64,000 bases of DNA from the NCBI GenBank assembly GCA_907165065.1, contig OU015540.1, positions 5,192,001 through 5,256,000 on the forward strand, given 5' to 3'. Under the pieces are notes generated by a model. That model saw only the letters and a program-made list of their open reading frames with translations, had not been told where the DNA came from and made no database searches. Source of the DNA: Caprimulgus europaeus (lineage: Eukaryota; Chordata; Aves; Caprimulgiformes; Caprimulgidae). Of the stretch, positions 1 to 11,300 are shown piece after piece. The number at the start of each line of letters is the position of its first letter. The stretch's first letter is position 1. A program made the translations under genes and the position numbers.

Positions 1-3000
1 GAACTTACTGAACTGCAATGAGTCTCACTGTGATTAGAGAGAATTTGCCAAGTTCCTTTGTAATTGTTTCTTTGCAATTAACTAAATAATAGAATGTTCT
101 GTGTGTTGCTCTCTGAGGAAAGGAAAGGAGCAGGCAGGTGCTTTTGCAATAGAATTTCCACATCTTCCACCCATTTCCCTGGAACTCGCCAAGTATAAAA
201 AGACTGGGAGAATGTGTGAGAGAGAGATTATTGCCTCAGGCCTGGAAATGATAGAATTAACCTTTCCTTATGATTTCTTTGAGCTTGCTTAAAGCTTTTT
301 TATGCTAGCCCTGGTTGTGGTTATTCTTTGTTTAACACAAAAATCCCTAGGAGGACTTCAGTGGAAAGCATGGAAGACCCAAGTGTGTGTTCCTGTCTGC
401 AGTTGCCTCCACTCATGGGAAATCCTTCAAGCTAGGAGTAGAAGTCAACTGGGAAGATCCACAGCCACATGGCTTTGCTGGGAAGAGCAAAGGCTGGGGA
501 CTGAGCTTTCATGGAAGGGGCAGTGAAATCTGGGGGAGGCTGGAGAGCAGCCCTGGCTTTGTTATTTCCTTTGACTTTCAGCAGAAAAATACAGAGGAAG
601 CCCTGGGAGAAGAGGAAGGGTAATCTTAATAGCGGCACACCTAGCTCAGCGGGAAGGAGCCACGGCTTGATGTAAGGGCAGAGTTTATGGCGCGGCAGAG
701 GCGAGTGGGGCGGAGGGGTTGCCTGACAGTGGCGGCTGAGTGCTGAGACACGGTTGTCTCGTTGACCTCTCTCTGCCTGTAATTCAGTCCTTGGTCTCAA
801 GAGGGTAACTCATCCATCTGCTGGCACTTGGAGCTCAATCTTGCCTTTTTATTCTTTTTTTTTTTAATCTGTATTGTTGGCTGAAGCCTTTCAGAACATG
901 TATTAGGTGTGACAGTCAGGGGAAGACTTCTTGCTTCACAGTATATTAAAAGCTCTACTATTTCATCTCATAGTGAATAAAAAAAGCTGGGGTATGGGAT
1001 TGCTGTTGTAAAAGGTGCTCTCGTTGCAAGTATCACGTCAGCAGTAGGGATGTCTGGAGTCAGAGAGGAGCTTGTGAAGAGTGAAAAATGGTACGTTTCT
1101 AGGAGTGCCTTTGGAAACTGCCTGATGGTCTCAAGGGGATAGGAAACAGCACTGGTTGCCTTATTTTTAGAGTTTAAAACTAGGGGTTTTTTTATCTTTG
1201 TTGTATTTACTTTGTAGTATCTCTCATTTGACTACTATGTCCAGTGATTCTTTAGCAAAGCCACTGTCAAAGCAAGTTAGCAAATGGTAATACAGCTCTT
1301 AGGTTACTTTTCCACAGGATTACCAGCTGACAATCTGACATTTGCAGTTTGCTTTGGTTGATTGTAGAACTTTTTCTGTGCAAAGGTGATTTTACTGTTA
1401 GTTTTTATTCCTGGGATGTCACAGCAATGATTTGTCTATTCATTTTGCTTTGGCAAAACAGAGAGTACCTTTTTGTGTGGTGAGGGAAAAAGGCTGCTAT
1501 AATCTGGTCATGAGAGCCTTGATAACTGTCTTGTGGTTATGTAATCAAGAATTACCTGAATAGGATCAAATGAGAGATGCTAGACATCTAAGAAATGCAA
1601 ATACTGCTTGTTGGTGTGGTACAACAGGCTGAAGTGCCCTGCCATGGAAAGTACGGCCAGTGCTAGATCCTGCGGTTTGTCTCTTATTGCTGCTTTGCTG
1701 AATTCATTTTACCCTTCCTTTTCCTATTTTCCTATATCATTATAAATAACTGTGGGGGAGAAACTAAAACTATTGATGCCTCTGTTTCTCTGTAATCCCA
1801 AATCCTCATTCTACTATAATCTAATCCAGTTGTCTCTGCAGCACATGGCTGCTGAGTCTGCTCCCTTTCCCACTTACACCCTGTCCCCTATATGGCGCCT
1901 CACACTGCTGTGCTGATACTGCAGTGCTTGCACCCCCGTTTAATAGCATCCAGCTTCTTCTGGTATTCATTCCAAAATGTTTTGTTTGGTTTGATTTACA
2001 CCAACGCTGTCAAACAAGATCTCAGTGCGGGGTGCTCGCTGCATCTGCTTCTATTCCATGTCCATCATCTTGCTGACAAGGGTACTTGGACTCGCAGCCT
2101 GGTGGGGTTTTTCTATCTGTCCAGAGACCCGTGGCAGCAGTAACATCTGCAGGACAGATTCCAGCCTTGAGTGTTTTGGTGCCTAATTGCATAAACTCTG
2201 TGGCATAAGTGGCTTACACAGAGAGATCTCTCACCCCCAGTGAGGTCTCTCAGCTCCTTGTCTTCAGGTTTTATGAACTGGAGGTGAAATATGTTAGATC
2301 ATTGGGCTTTAAAATAATTTCTTCCTCATTCTTGCTGGCACTGTGAAAAAGGAGAACAAAAAAAGAAAAAAGGAAGCAAACAAAATTAGATGTTGTTCTG
2401 CCCTCCTGCAGAAAAATAAGAACTTTTATTGGAGAAAGCTGGAGGGAGTTGAGGTCTTGTATCTTGTATCCTTGTATATCTTGTACTTGTTCACGTACTG
2501 CGTGGCTGTGAACTCTCTGACGTGTGGCTTAATGCTCTTTGTGAACGATAAGATTTCTTTTTAGCTATGTTGATAATACTCATATGAAAACCCTGTCCTA
2601 GTCAAAAGCTATTAAAGTTGATTTTATGTTTCAAAACATCAGCAGAAATATGTTTATTTGGCCCTAATGTGTTAAATAGCCCATTTTAGCATTTTTCTCT
2701 CCTTATTTATAAAATGCATCAGTGAGGACAGTATAAAGTCCTAGCTGCATTTGGGAAAAGTAATAAAATCATACTTGCAAAAGAGATGTCTTTATAATAT
2801 CTACTGGCCTGCCACCATTTAGGAGAAAAAAACAGTTGGTATTACCCCTTTTTTTTCCCATGGGATACGAACTACTCCAGTATTTTTTGAGTTTTCATGG
2901 GCCTTAATGATTTCTAATTCTAATTAGATGAGGGTTTCTCAAGCCTGTAAGACCTGTGAGACACTTGCTTGAAGTCTATTAGAAGGCTGGATGGTTCTTT

Positions 3001-4169
3001 TCCCTTCTGACTCCCAGATGTATTGAGTGATATTTAAAACACATTGCTTTCAGCTTGTTAAATCAGCAGAGGGTGAGGTGTGCTGCTGCAGAGCTGAGAT
3101 GGAGAGATGTTGGTTTGTATGACTGTATGGAGAGAGTGAAGGCCTGGAGATGGTCTGAATAGACTGAACAAGTTTAAGAAATCCAGCATTAATGCTGGAC
3201 CACACTACAGAGAGCAAGAATGAAATTATTTTATCTATTCCTTTTAAAAGAAAACAGCAAATATTTTTATACATTTCAGTTATAATAGGAACAGTACAAA
3301 CTTTGTAATGAAGTGAATGAATTTGGGATTGCTGCTGCTTAGTGTTGTTATCTTTTCTATTTTACTATGCTATCCTAACGTTATCCAGAGCATTTATCTA
3401 CTTATTGGTTTCAGACATATCCCCCTTGAGAAGGTATGCTTGTTATTTTTTACCTTTAAGACTAAAAATGGTTTGGTCATGTTCTGTTTATAAAGACATT
3501 AAAAGCCTTTCCCATCAGGTCAAGTATAATCCTTGGGGAAGTTGTGTCTGAGTGGCTCTGTGGGGAACAGAACACATGCTGTGACGTTATGCACGACTCT
3601 GCTGTGTTATGCAGTAAGATGCTGTCATGTCTTAAGTACTTATGTGTTTAATTCATGTCTCTGATTTACGTAATCATCAACACAAGCTGACAATTCCAAG
3701 TCCATTGAAGTTAATGAAGCAATGTAATTGGCTTTGGTCAGGGCCTGGAAGAGGCCAAACCTTTGCCAGCAGAGAGGATGGTGGAAGCTAAACCTGAGTG
3801 ATTCACGGCTCAGGGACACAGGTGAAGATGGGGCACATCTGAAAATCACATCTGCATCTCCAGGCACCTCGGTACTTCTAGAAATTTCCCCCTGGCTCTT
3901 TGGGAAAGCCAAGGCAGGCTGGGGAAGCGAACAGGAGCCAGTGCCACCAGAACAAGGGTGTTGTACAAAGTGCACTGGCTCGAGCAAAGGTGTTGGTGTC
4001 CGAGGCCTGGGAACGGGCACGGAGTGATGGGTGCATTTGGGGTTATTTTGGAGGGAAAGGTGCCGGTGTGAGAGAAGGAGATGCCGTTTGATGCCGGGTA
4101 TGGGACCCTCACCCTCTACACGCGACCATGTGCCAAAGCGCCATGTTACAGCACGAGTCCCGGTGGGGA
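1..4169. other. 5' flanking region, no recognisable gene
   Basis: This is AT-rich sequence with short random ORFs and no family that I recognise. In mammals the upstream neighbour of TTYH3 is IQCE, but I see no exon of it here. A small CpG/GC patch occurs near 630-770 and short T-runs occur at places. Nothing else stands out. Confidence 0.6.
630..770. promoter_or_regulatory. Small GC/CpG-rich patch upstream of TTYH3
   Basis: Within AT-rich flank, this 140-base patch has clustered CpGs (ATGGCGCGGCAGAGGCGAG) and a GC box (GTGGGGCGGAGG). It also has a 6-bp hairpin, GAGACA...TGTCTC, at 744-759. It could be a remote promoter, an enhancer or an alternative first exon. There is no coding evidence. 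Confidence 0.2.
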
Positions 4170-4281
4170 CGAAGCGCGGTTGCTGAAGGGCGGGCAGCAC
4201 GAAAGGCAACCGGCCCTGCCTGCAGCAGCCGTCCCGCTCCGGGGCCACCTGAAGGCCGGGCCGGGGGAGCCCTGAGGGGCC

Positions 4282-4288
4282 GGGGCGG
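4282..4288 (+). promoter_or_regulatory. GC box (Sp1/KLF-type) in TTYH3 promoter
   Basis: The sequence is GGGGCGG inside the CpG island, about 250 bases upstream of the initiator ATG and 18 bases 5' of a CCAAT motif. The spacing is plausible for a core-proximal element. It is motif-level evidence only. Confidence 0.4.
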
Positions 4289-4305
4289 AGCAGGCAGCGG
4301 CGGCA

Positions 4306-4310
4306 CCAAT
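4306..4310 (+). promoter_or_regulatory. CCAAT box (NF-Y-type) in TTYH3 promoter
   Basis: The sequence is CACCAATGGGAG, a CCAAT core with the usual purine-rich 3' flank of NF-Y sites. It lies about 230 bases upstream of the coding start, next to GC boxes. A transcription start roughly 60-100 bases downstream would be consistent with it. Confidence 0.4.
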
Positions 4311-4413
4311 GGGAGCGGGCGGGCGGCGCCGGGCGCGGAGGTGGTGGAGCCTCTCGGCGAACAAAGAGGGAGCGAGCGGCGCGGCGGGCGGGAGGAGGCG
4401 GGGGGTACCGGCC

Positions 4414-4443
4414 ATGCGGGGCTGGCAGCCGCGGCGCGGGTGA
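4414..4443 (+). other. Upstream ORF 1 in TTYH3 5' UTR
   Basis: ATG at 4414 (context GGCCATGC, G at -3) opens a nine-codon ORF ending at TGA 4441-4443, in a different frame from TTYH3. Whether it is transcribed depends on the start site. If it is, it could lower translation of the main ORF. An ATG at 4309 is in the same frame but probably lies in the promoter. Confidence 0.35.
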
Positions 4444-4497
4444 AGAAGGAGGGAGAGAGGCAGGCAGGCGAACGAGCAGCGCGGGCGGCGGCGCTTC

Positions 4498-4518
4498 ATG
4501 GCCGGCGGGTCGGGGTGA
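4498..4518 (+). other. Upstream ORF 2 in TTYH3 5' UTR
   Basis: ATG at 4498 (TTCATGG: weak -3 base but G at +4) reads six codons to TGA at 4516-4518. It stops 20 bases before the TTYH3 ATG at 4539 and is in a different frame. Being so close to the main start, it is very probably in the mRNA. Leaky scanning would be expected. Confidence 0.5.
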
Positions 4519-4538
4519 GGCGAGGTGGCGAGGCGGGC

Positions 4539-4661
4539 ATGGCGGGCGTCAGCTACTCGCCGCCCTGGTGGGTGAGCCTGCTGCACCGCCTGCCGCACCT
4601 CAGCCTGCGCTGGGAGCTCACCGCCGCCGACTTCCGACCGCACGACGCCGAGTACCAGCAG
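4539..4661 (+). CDS. TTYH3: TTYH3 coding exon 1 (residues 1-41)
   Basis: This exon encodes the extracellular N-terminus of tweety homologue 3. It begins MAGVSYSPPWWVSLLHRLPH and ends in EYQQ. The start was chosen by homology, because MAGVSY...PWWVSLLHRLPH is the family N-terminus. It is also supported by context: G at -3 and G at +4 (GGCATGG). The same frame stays open upstream back to about 4128, so an upstream stop does not fix the start. The only in-frame upstream ATG, at 4128, gives a low-complexity Arg/Gly/Ala-rich extension typical of translated GC-rich 5' UTR, and I reject it. The exon ends CAG|GTGGGT in phase 0. It sits inside a CpG island, and intron 1 (38 kb) follows. Confidence 0.96.
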
Positions 4662-7600
4662 GTGGGTCCCCGCAGCGGGTCTGTGTGTGTCCGGCGCGGG
4701 GCCCCGGGTGGAGGGTGTTTGCACACCGGCGGGGCTGTGCGGGGCAGGGGGCTTGGCCCGCCTCGGGGGGGAGCAGGCCCTGGCTGGGGCTCTAGGGGCG
4801 GGTGTCTGTGGGTGCCGTGTTCCGTGTGTCCACCCCATGAGGGGCAGGCCCGACGCTGCCGGGCTGCGGGGGGTCTTGCCCGCCTGGGGCGGGGGCAGGA
4901 GCCCGTCAGCCCGCGGCTGAGTGAGCAGGAGCCCCGAGCTGCTCCAGCGTGCTGGAGGCCTGAGTTCTCCATGGGAGGGGGTGAGATGATGGAAGGGGAG
5001 GCGGGAGGTAGCCGGGGCCAGCCCCCCACCCCCGGGCGAAGGCACCGGCCCGCCCTGAGGCCCTTGCCCGGGCCATAACCCCGCATCGCCGGCGATAACC
5101 GCACGGTGCGGGCAGCACCGGCTGCTTCTCATCCCCCCGCCGGCCCCGCACCGCCGCCACCTGCAGAGGGGCCGGCAGAGGCTTCCCGAAACCGGACAAC
5201 TGCTGCTGGAAAACAGATGACTTAATGCGAGAGAGCGGCGTTAGCACCGAGTGCAGGGGAAGATGCTCGCAGAATATTTGTGCTTCTTTATTTCACGCTG
5301 CTCAGCCTGTGGCTCATGCTTGGTTGGCTGGGCATGTAATTAAAATGATTGTGGAGTGGATCTGTGTGCTCTTACATCTGTGTTCTCTGCTGTCATCTTG
5401 GAGCAGAGCTGCAGTGACTCTGCTGCCTTGTTTTGCCACGGTCCCTGGTTTTGAAAACACCATTTTGCTTTTCTGAACATACTTGCTGTGTCCTATATAT
5501 ACAGCTTCCTATCACGCACACAGGCAGAAAGGCTAGGTCATCTAAATGGTTCTCCTTTATCCTCCAAGTAAAAGGTATTAGAAATACTTTAGAAGATACT
5601 ATGTTTTGTCTTTTTGTTTTAAACAGATGAACAGGTCTGTGGGCTGAAGCTAGAGCAAAACGTGAGAGTTGTATTAACACCAGTGGGTAGATACAAAGAG
5701 AAACATCTTTAAACCAGTAAACAAAACAGACTTTGACCCAACTTTCCTATTTGGGGGCTTCAATTTGTTAATTTGTTTTAGTTCCCTTGGCTTAGCAGAG
5801 TTCAAGATGGCCACACACAGATGTAACGCTGCACAGCAGCTTAACTGTATTTCCATGACCTTAGAGGGTAGCTGCAGAAGATCAGAAGTTAAGAGTTCAT
5901 GGAAGGATGTTCTTGCAAGTGTGTTATCATGAAACAAGCACTCGTTGACCTTTGAATAGACAGCAGATGTACTGTTTTTCACTTTAATTGCTTAAAAGCA
6001 TTCCTTGCCATGATCTGGGGTTGTGTTTATTTCTCAGATAATTTTTCTACAGTAATCATATTCCTACTTAAAGCCTGCTGCTGTTCTCCTGTGTAGCTGT
6101 CTCCCCTCCCTTGATGATATTAAGGACTTCTTGCACAGCAGTAGATGGCCTTTTAAGTCTTAACATCAGCTCCCAAGAAAATGTCTTATCAAATCCAAAC
6201 CTGAATGTCTGGATTACTGAAGCGTCTGTTGTCAAGGGAGTGATTTGAGAAGCAGCAGCTTTGCTGGTTTTGGTGTTGGTGAGGGATGGCGAGCAGGCTC
6301 CGGTAACGCAGCCCGTGTTATCGGTGTCGCCGGTTATGTAACGAAGCTGCTGTGGCTCTGCAAGTTGAGTCTGGAGTTCGTAGCCATGTAGGTTAATTCT
6401 AATGCAGTGAAACAGGGAAGCTTAATCCAGGAGAGGGAACTGTTAATGCTAAATGCTCTCTCATGCTTTAAATTGTTCTGAAGGCCTTTTGGTTTGAATT
6501 CTAGCTTTTTCTATTAGCTGTGTTATGGGTTTGCATCCCTTGCTCTGTTTGCAGCCTGTGCTGGCATAGTCTCCCCCTTTCTTTAGGAACCTTTTGTATT
6601 TAGTCATCGCGATTGTATACGTCCTGAAAACAAGAAAGTCCATTTTTAAATTGAAATTCTGTGTATTTTTATTTCATTTGTAGGTCTCATTGGCACAAAT
6701 TGTGTTGGGTTTTTTGTTTGTTTTCTATTAAACTGCAAGCTGCATTTGAGTTCTCCAGTGGGTGAAGAGAGGTCAGTGAGGGATGCTAACCGTGGATTGG
6801 TGGGGATGGGAAAGGGCAGAGTGTCCCTAGGTGTTGTAAGGAAGGACTACCTTTACTAAATTGGAAATAACTTGAAGTCATGAAAACTTAAAGGTATCAG
6901 GTAGCTAAACTGTTATCATAAATAGACATACAGCAGGGCTCGGTGTCGATTCTCATTCTGAATTGTTATGAGGAAGGAAACAACGTGTCCTTTCTGATTC
7001 TTCACTGCTTCTCTAGAAAAGATTTCTCAACCTACGACCAAGGGAAAACATTGCTTCCCTTGTAAAACTGTTTTCTTTAGTAACCTCTTAGTAAAGAACT
7101 ACCTCTTTTTTATACTTGTGTTTTGATGATAGGCTTTGAGCTCCTGCATCAACTGAACATCCCACTTTGCAGCGTCTTGGATTTGAATGTTGTCGTGTCA
7201 CTTGTTGCAGTGCCACGTGCTTCTGCAGGTGAGGAGGCTGCTGATTTAACAGGCTTTCCACCTCTGCCTAGCAAGGATTACTGTTAATGCACAAGCCACT
7301 ATTCCACTGAAGCAGCAGACAAGCTGTTGTCCCTCGAAACCTCTCTGAAGCGTCTGTAGCTCGTAGATAAGCACACACTGCTGGTCTCTGAAATCTAGGT
7401 CTTTGCTGAATCGTCTGGGACCCTGGCTGACGTGGAATATCTGGAAGGATGTAGATCTAATAGCTATTATGCTGTTCATGTAGTCCCTTTCGTCAGAGCA
7501 GGAGGGACACCCACTGTGCACCGGCCTCTCTCAAGGTGGCTGCGTCCATTGTGTACCAACCTACAGGGGCTTCCTCCTTTTGTTTGAGAGCTTGAGAAAT

Positions 7601-7805
7601 ACTTATGGCAAAGTTGTTGCCAAAGGCTGAGATCAATGCAGCTGCAGGTTTTGGCTGTGTACCTTCTTCACCTGACTCAGTCTCTAAAACATTCTCTTGG
7701 TATTACTTACTTACTTATCTTCTCCCAGAGCATATCTTGTTGCATTAGGTTAGAACAGTGAGTGTGGAGGAGCAGAACAGATCCTTCCTCTCTGGACTAG
7801 ATTGT

Positions 7806-8388
7806 TTAAAAATGTATGTGTATACCAATGTCCTTCAGATGCTTTGCTTCTGTCGTGACAAGCTGTGGACAGCAGTACAACTGGTTGGTTCCTTTTTCTA
7901 GGGGAATGGAGGTACACTTAATGGAGAGTGAGTTGGGGTTGTGATCCTCCTTCTCCAAGGGGTTTGGTGTGCTGGTGAGTCCCATCAGAGCTGCCTTCGT
8001 GTGCTGCTTGCAGGACTTGCTCCATAGAGTCATCCCTATAGAGGATCTTATCAGACCAGTTCTTTTCATAATCCTCCCAAGAATCATTGGGACTGAAGAT
8101 ATCTTGATATGAACAGTTTTGTTCTGGCTGTATTCTCATCTGAGTCATACTGCAGTGCTCTGCAAAGCCTTTTCATTGTGTAGTGAGTCACAAACTCTGG
8201 AGTGAAAGGAATGTAAAAATGGAGCAAAGCTCGTGTTCCTTCTGACAGCATCATGCTAATACCAGTTCTGGTCTCCATGCCTTTTGCTGCTGAACAAATG
8301 ATGATGACCTTACCAGTACTGTCCACTCACTTTCCAATTCAGTTAATTAGACCAGCAGAATCATCCTGAGACTGCTGCTGTCACTAGT
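7806..8388 (-). pseudogene. Possible decayed coding fragment, antisense in intron 1
   Basis: On the minus strand a stretch reads as fairly protein-like sequence: DSTGKVIIICSAAKGMETRT, then HFYIPFTPEFVTHYTMKRLC, then, in a different frame, WEDYEKNWSDKILYRDDSME. The first frame is interrupted by TGA at 8339-8341 and 8327-8329, both in positions where TGG (Trp) could have stood, and the coding look shifts frame near 8100. The pattern would suit a disabled gene copy. I do not recognise the parent. There are weak echoes of a SEFIR-type or a tyrosine-phosphatase-type CSA...RTG motif, but they conflict and I assign neither. It may simply be chance open frames. Confidence 0.2.
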
Positions 8389-11300
8389 TTTAATCTATTT
8401 AGTAATGTAAGTACTTTCACTTGTCACTTACTTAGTTACATGGCATTGAATTCACTTTATTTCTCAGGGTAGAGTTGATTAAGAGCCTTGAGGTACAGTG
8501 GAGGCCACATGCTGGAAAGAAGTAGAAAAGCTGAATAGCTTTTTAATACAGCACAACAACAGGTAATGGGATATCTACTTGAGACACAGTGTCTTTGGAA
8601 CCAACAGAAAAGGAGCCTACAAGACTTTATGGTAGCTCTTAAGTCTGGCTGTGTGCTGAGAAGTGTACTATAAACACTGAGGAAGAAAAGAGGCTGTAAA
8701 AGCTGTAGAGTACCTTGACTTGAATTTCTGCTTTTTCTTAATTGCTGCAGAATGGCAACGTTGCCCTGAATCTGTGTAAACACAGGGGTTATGTGTGAAT
8801 CAGGCTGGGCTAAAGCAAAGTTCTCCAGCATCTTTGAAACTCTTTCCTTGCACCACTCGTGCTCTTTCTGTGAGAGTCAGAACTGCAAAGGCAGGGATAG
8901 TAGGCGCGGTGGGAATGCTGTGTGCTTTGGAAAAAGACTGGGTGATTGATTCACACCAATTAAGATGCAGAACCACGCTAAAGGAAGCATTGATAAGAAC
9001 AGGGGTATGCTCTAGTTCTTGGTTTTGAGTTGGTCTCTTTAGTGTTCAGGAGTTCCCTTTCGTACATCTGCCAGTGCTTTTGTGTTGTAATATTATTTTC
9101 TACTAATGTGTGTTGAGGGGGGATCCTGCAGTGAAAGGTGCTGTGTAAGCCCCACCATCTTCCCTTTTTTTGGCTCATAGGCTCTAATCCAAGGCATGTG
9201 TGTTTGCACCTGAAGGCAAAGGTTCAGCAAGGAATTAATTCTGCCAGGTACTTTCTGGCTCTGTGAGGCTGTTTCCCTACACGTAACAACAAATGTCGTC
9301 TTTGGAAGTATTTCTTGGCTGGAGAAACATGATGGAGCCTAAACTGCCAAAAAACTTGGATTAGAGAGATTGTTTTAGAACTTCCTCTACTGTACTGGCA
9401 TCTTATTTCAATTCTGAAACCAAGAGTCTTTCTGTAAATTGGAAACATGTGTATTAGTCAAGTTGGATGACGTGTTTTTGTCTAGTTGGCTCAAAGTCAG
9501 AGGTAATGTGCCTTTCTTAAAGGGGTTAGACTGAAGGTTTCTTTCAAGAATAGATGGATCATTTCCAAGGTCTGATCAGCTATCCTGCTGTAGCACAAGT
9601 TTGTTTGTGTTTCCAGAAAGGTTAGGTGACCCTGGTTAGTAGAATCCAATGTTTTCTAATTAAATTGAAGTTGCTTTTAGGTTTTTAAGAACTGATGGTA
9701 AATCCCTTCTTCTCTTTCCTCATCAGTCTCGGTTGCATGAGTAACCATGCAGTAATGCCTCTTATCAGCAAACTGGTGCTGTAGTCTGAGTCATCTACTC
9801 TGTGTTTCATCTGGAAGAGCCCTTACTAGGGAACTGCAGTATTATGAATAACCAAAAATGTAGAATCAAGACAATTTTTGATGGCTGATTTTTACCAAAG
9901 GTGGACCTACAAGGGTTTCTGTTGACCATACATCCAGTCATGCAACAGCATATGGTATACAGACAGGAAAAAAGTCAACCTTTGCCAACTTTCTGTCTGC
10001 AGCCTGACTTTTTTGCTGACCCATGCTGTGCTGCTACATTTTCAGATGGTCTCCTGAGAACTGACAGTTTCTGGAAACAATGACTGTAGATTACCTTACT
10101 CGAGTCAAAAAAAGAAACTGTGCTGAATGTATGGTTTTAGCAGACCAAAGTGCACACAGAGGGGTAAAAGGTGACTTGGAGAAATGTGAAATGTGTTGTT
10201 GGGGGAGGAGGGATGGAGATGCAAGTGAGTGTGCAAAGATGTAAACCATGCTTGCTTCATCTGGGTAGAATCCTAAAAGTATTAGTCTTGCACAGAGAAG
10301 ATGCCTTTGCCAGGCCTGGTGAGCTTCCCAGTTTGAGGAGACCTTTGTGCAGCATGTGGTGCTCTCAAGGTGTCATGTTGGTCTTATCTGGAAGAGTAGG
10401 ACCAGAATGAAAAGCATTAGCCTGGTCAGGTGGTGGCCAGCCACTGGCACCTTGGTGCTTCTGCATCAAGCATTTTTCCTCTTGAAAATCCTCTTGTGTG
10501 TTTTTTTGTTTGTTGGTTTTGGGGTTTTTTTTGTCCTATCTGCTGGTCTGGACCTGAGTACTTCTGAAGTTAATCTTGGGTAATGCATCTACCTCCTCTG
10601 AGTGCTGCCTATATTGCACTTACCTGTATGCACACAAGTATTTATTGGTTTGGAGGAGCTGATGTTCAAGAACCTTAAGTTTTGTGTTTGCTTTGGAAAA
10701 AGGGAGTCTAAACAGGAACTGAAAATGCAGGTGAGGTTCTCTAACCTTCAGTTTGCTACAAAATGGTAGAGCTACTGAGGGAGCTGATTTTGGTGTCTAG
10801 CTGCAAAGCCTGATCACTAGCATTCTGGAGACAGGACTAATCAAAACCAGTTCAGCCTTACCATCTCTTCCCTTTTTTACTTTTCTTCCCCTCAATTCTT
10901 AATGCCTTTTTGAGCAGAGGAAAATCCACGCTCTTCAGGTTAACAAAAAGCCATTGTTTAAATGCTGACCCACTAAAACAGGCAGTGCTTCAAGCAGATC
11001 TTGGTGTGGATTTTTAGTGCTCCTTATTTTTCATTATTAGGGAAAGTGAGAAATTCTCACCCAGAAGAACATATCCCATTAGACATGACTGGAGATTAAG
11101 GGTGGGAAGTCAGGTGCTTTCCTCCAACTTAATCCCAAATCTTTGAATGTGGATTAAGGAGCTGTGCCACAAGTCATCTTGATCTCTTACTCATTTTGGG
11201 ATTAGATTTATTTTTGAACCTGTAAACAAAAATCTGTCTATTGAGAATGAGATAGACAAAAGTTGTGGGCTTTTGTCACATCAGGTTTCCTGACATATGT

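Larger units (their letters stand above)
4170..5210. promoter_or_regulatory. CpG island over TTYH3 promoter and exon 1
   Basis: Base composition changes sharply from about 40-45% GC to very GC-rich sequence with frequent CpG. The change starts near 4170, and normal composition returns near 5210. The island contains GC boxes (for example GGGGCGG at 4282-4288), a CCAAT motif at 4306-4310 and no TATA box at a sensible distance. It also holds the 5' UTR and coding exon 1. This is a typical housekeeping-type, TATA-less promoter. I cannot fix the transcription start from sequence; it probably lies between about 4280 and 4450. Confidence 0.85.

Noticed and set aside
3640-4248. 202-codon open frame on the minus strand upstream of the CpG island
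   Set aside because: It is Pro/Arg/Ser-rich with no domain, it overlaps the promoter edge, and other frames at the same place are also open. It looks like a composition effect.
4146-5132. 328-codon minus-strand open frame across exon 1
   Set aside because: It is antisense to the CpG island, where stop codons are rare. The Pro/Ala/Arg-rich composition and lack of homology mark it as a shadow.
8084-8388. Assigning the antisense fragment to a named family (IL-17 receptor SEFIR domain or a protein tyrosine phosphatase)
   Set aside because: VIIICSAAKG resembles the SEFIR core and CSA...RTG resembles the phosphatase loop, but spacing and flanks fit neither. I kept only an unassigned low-confidence pseudogene.
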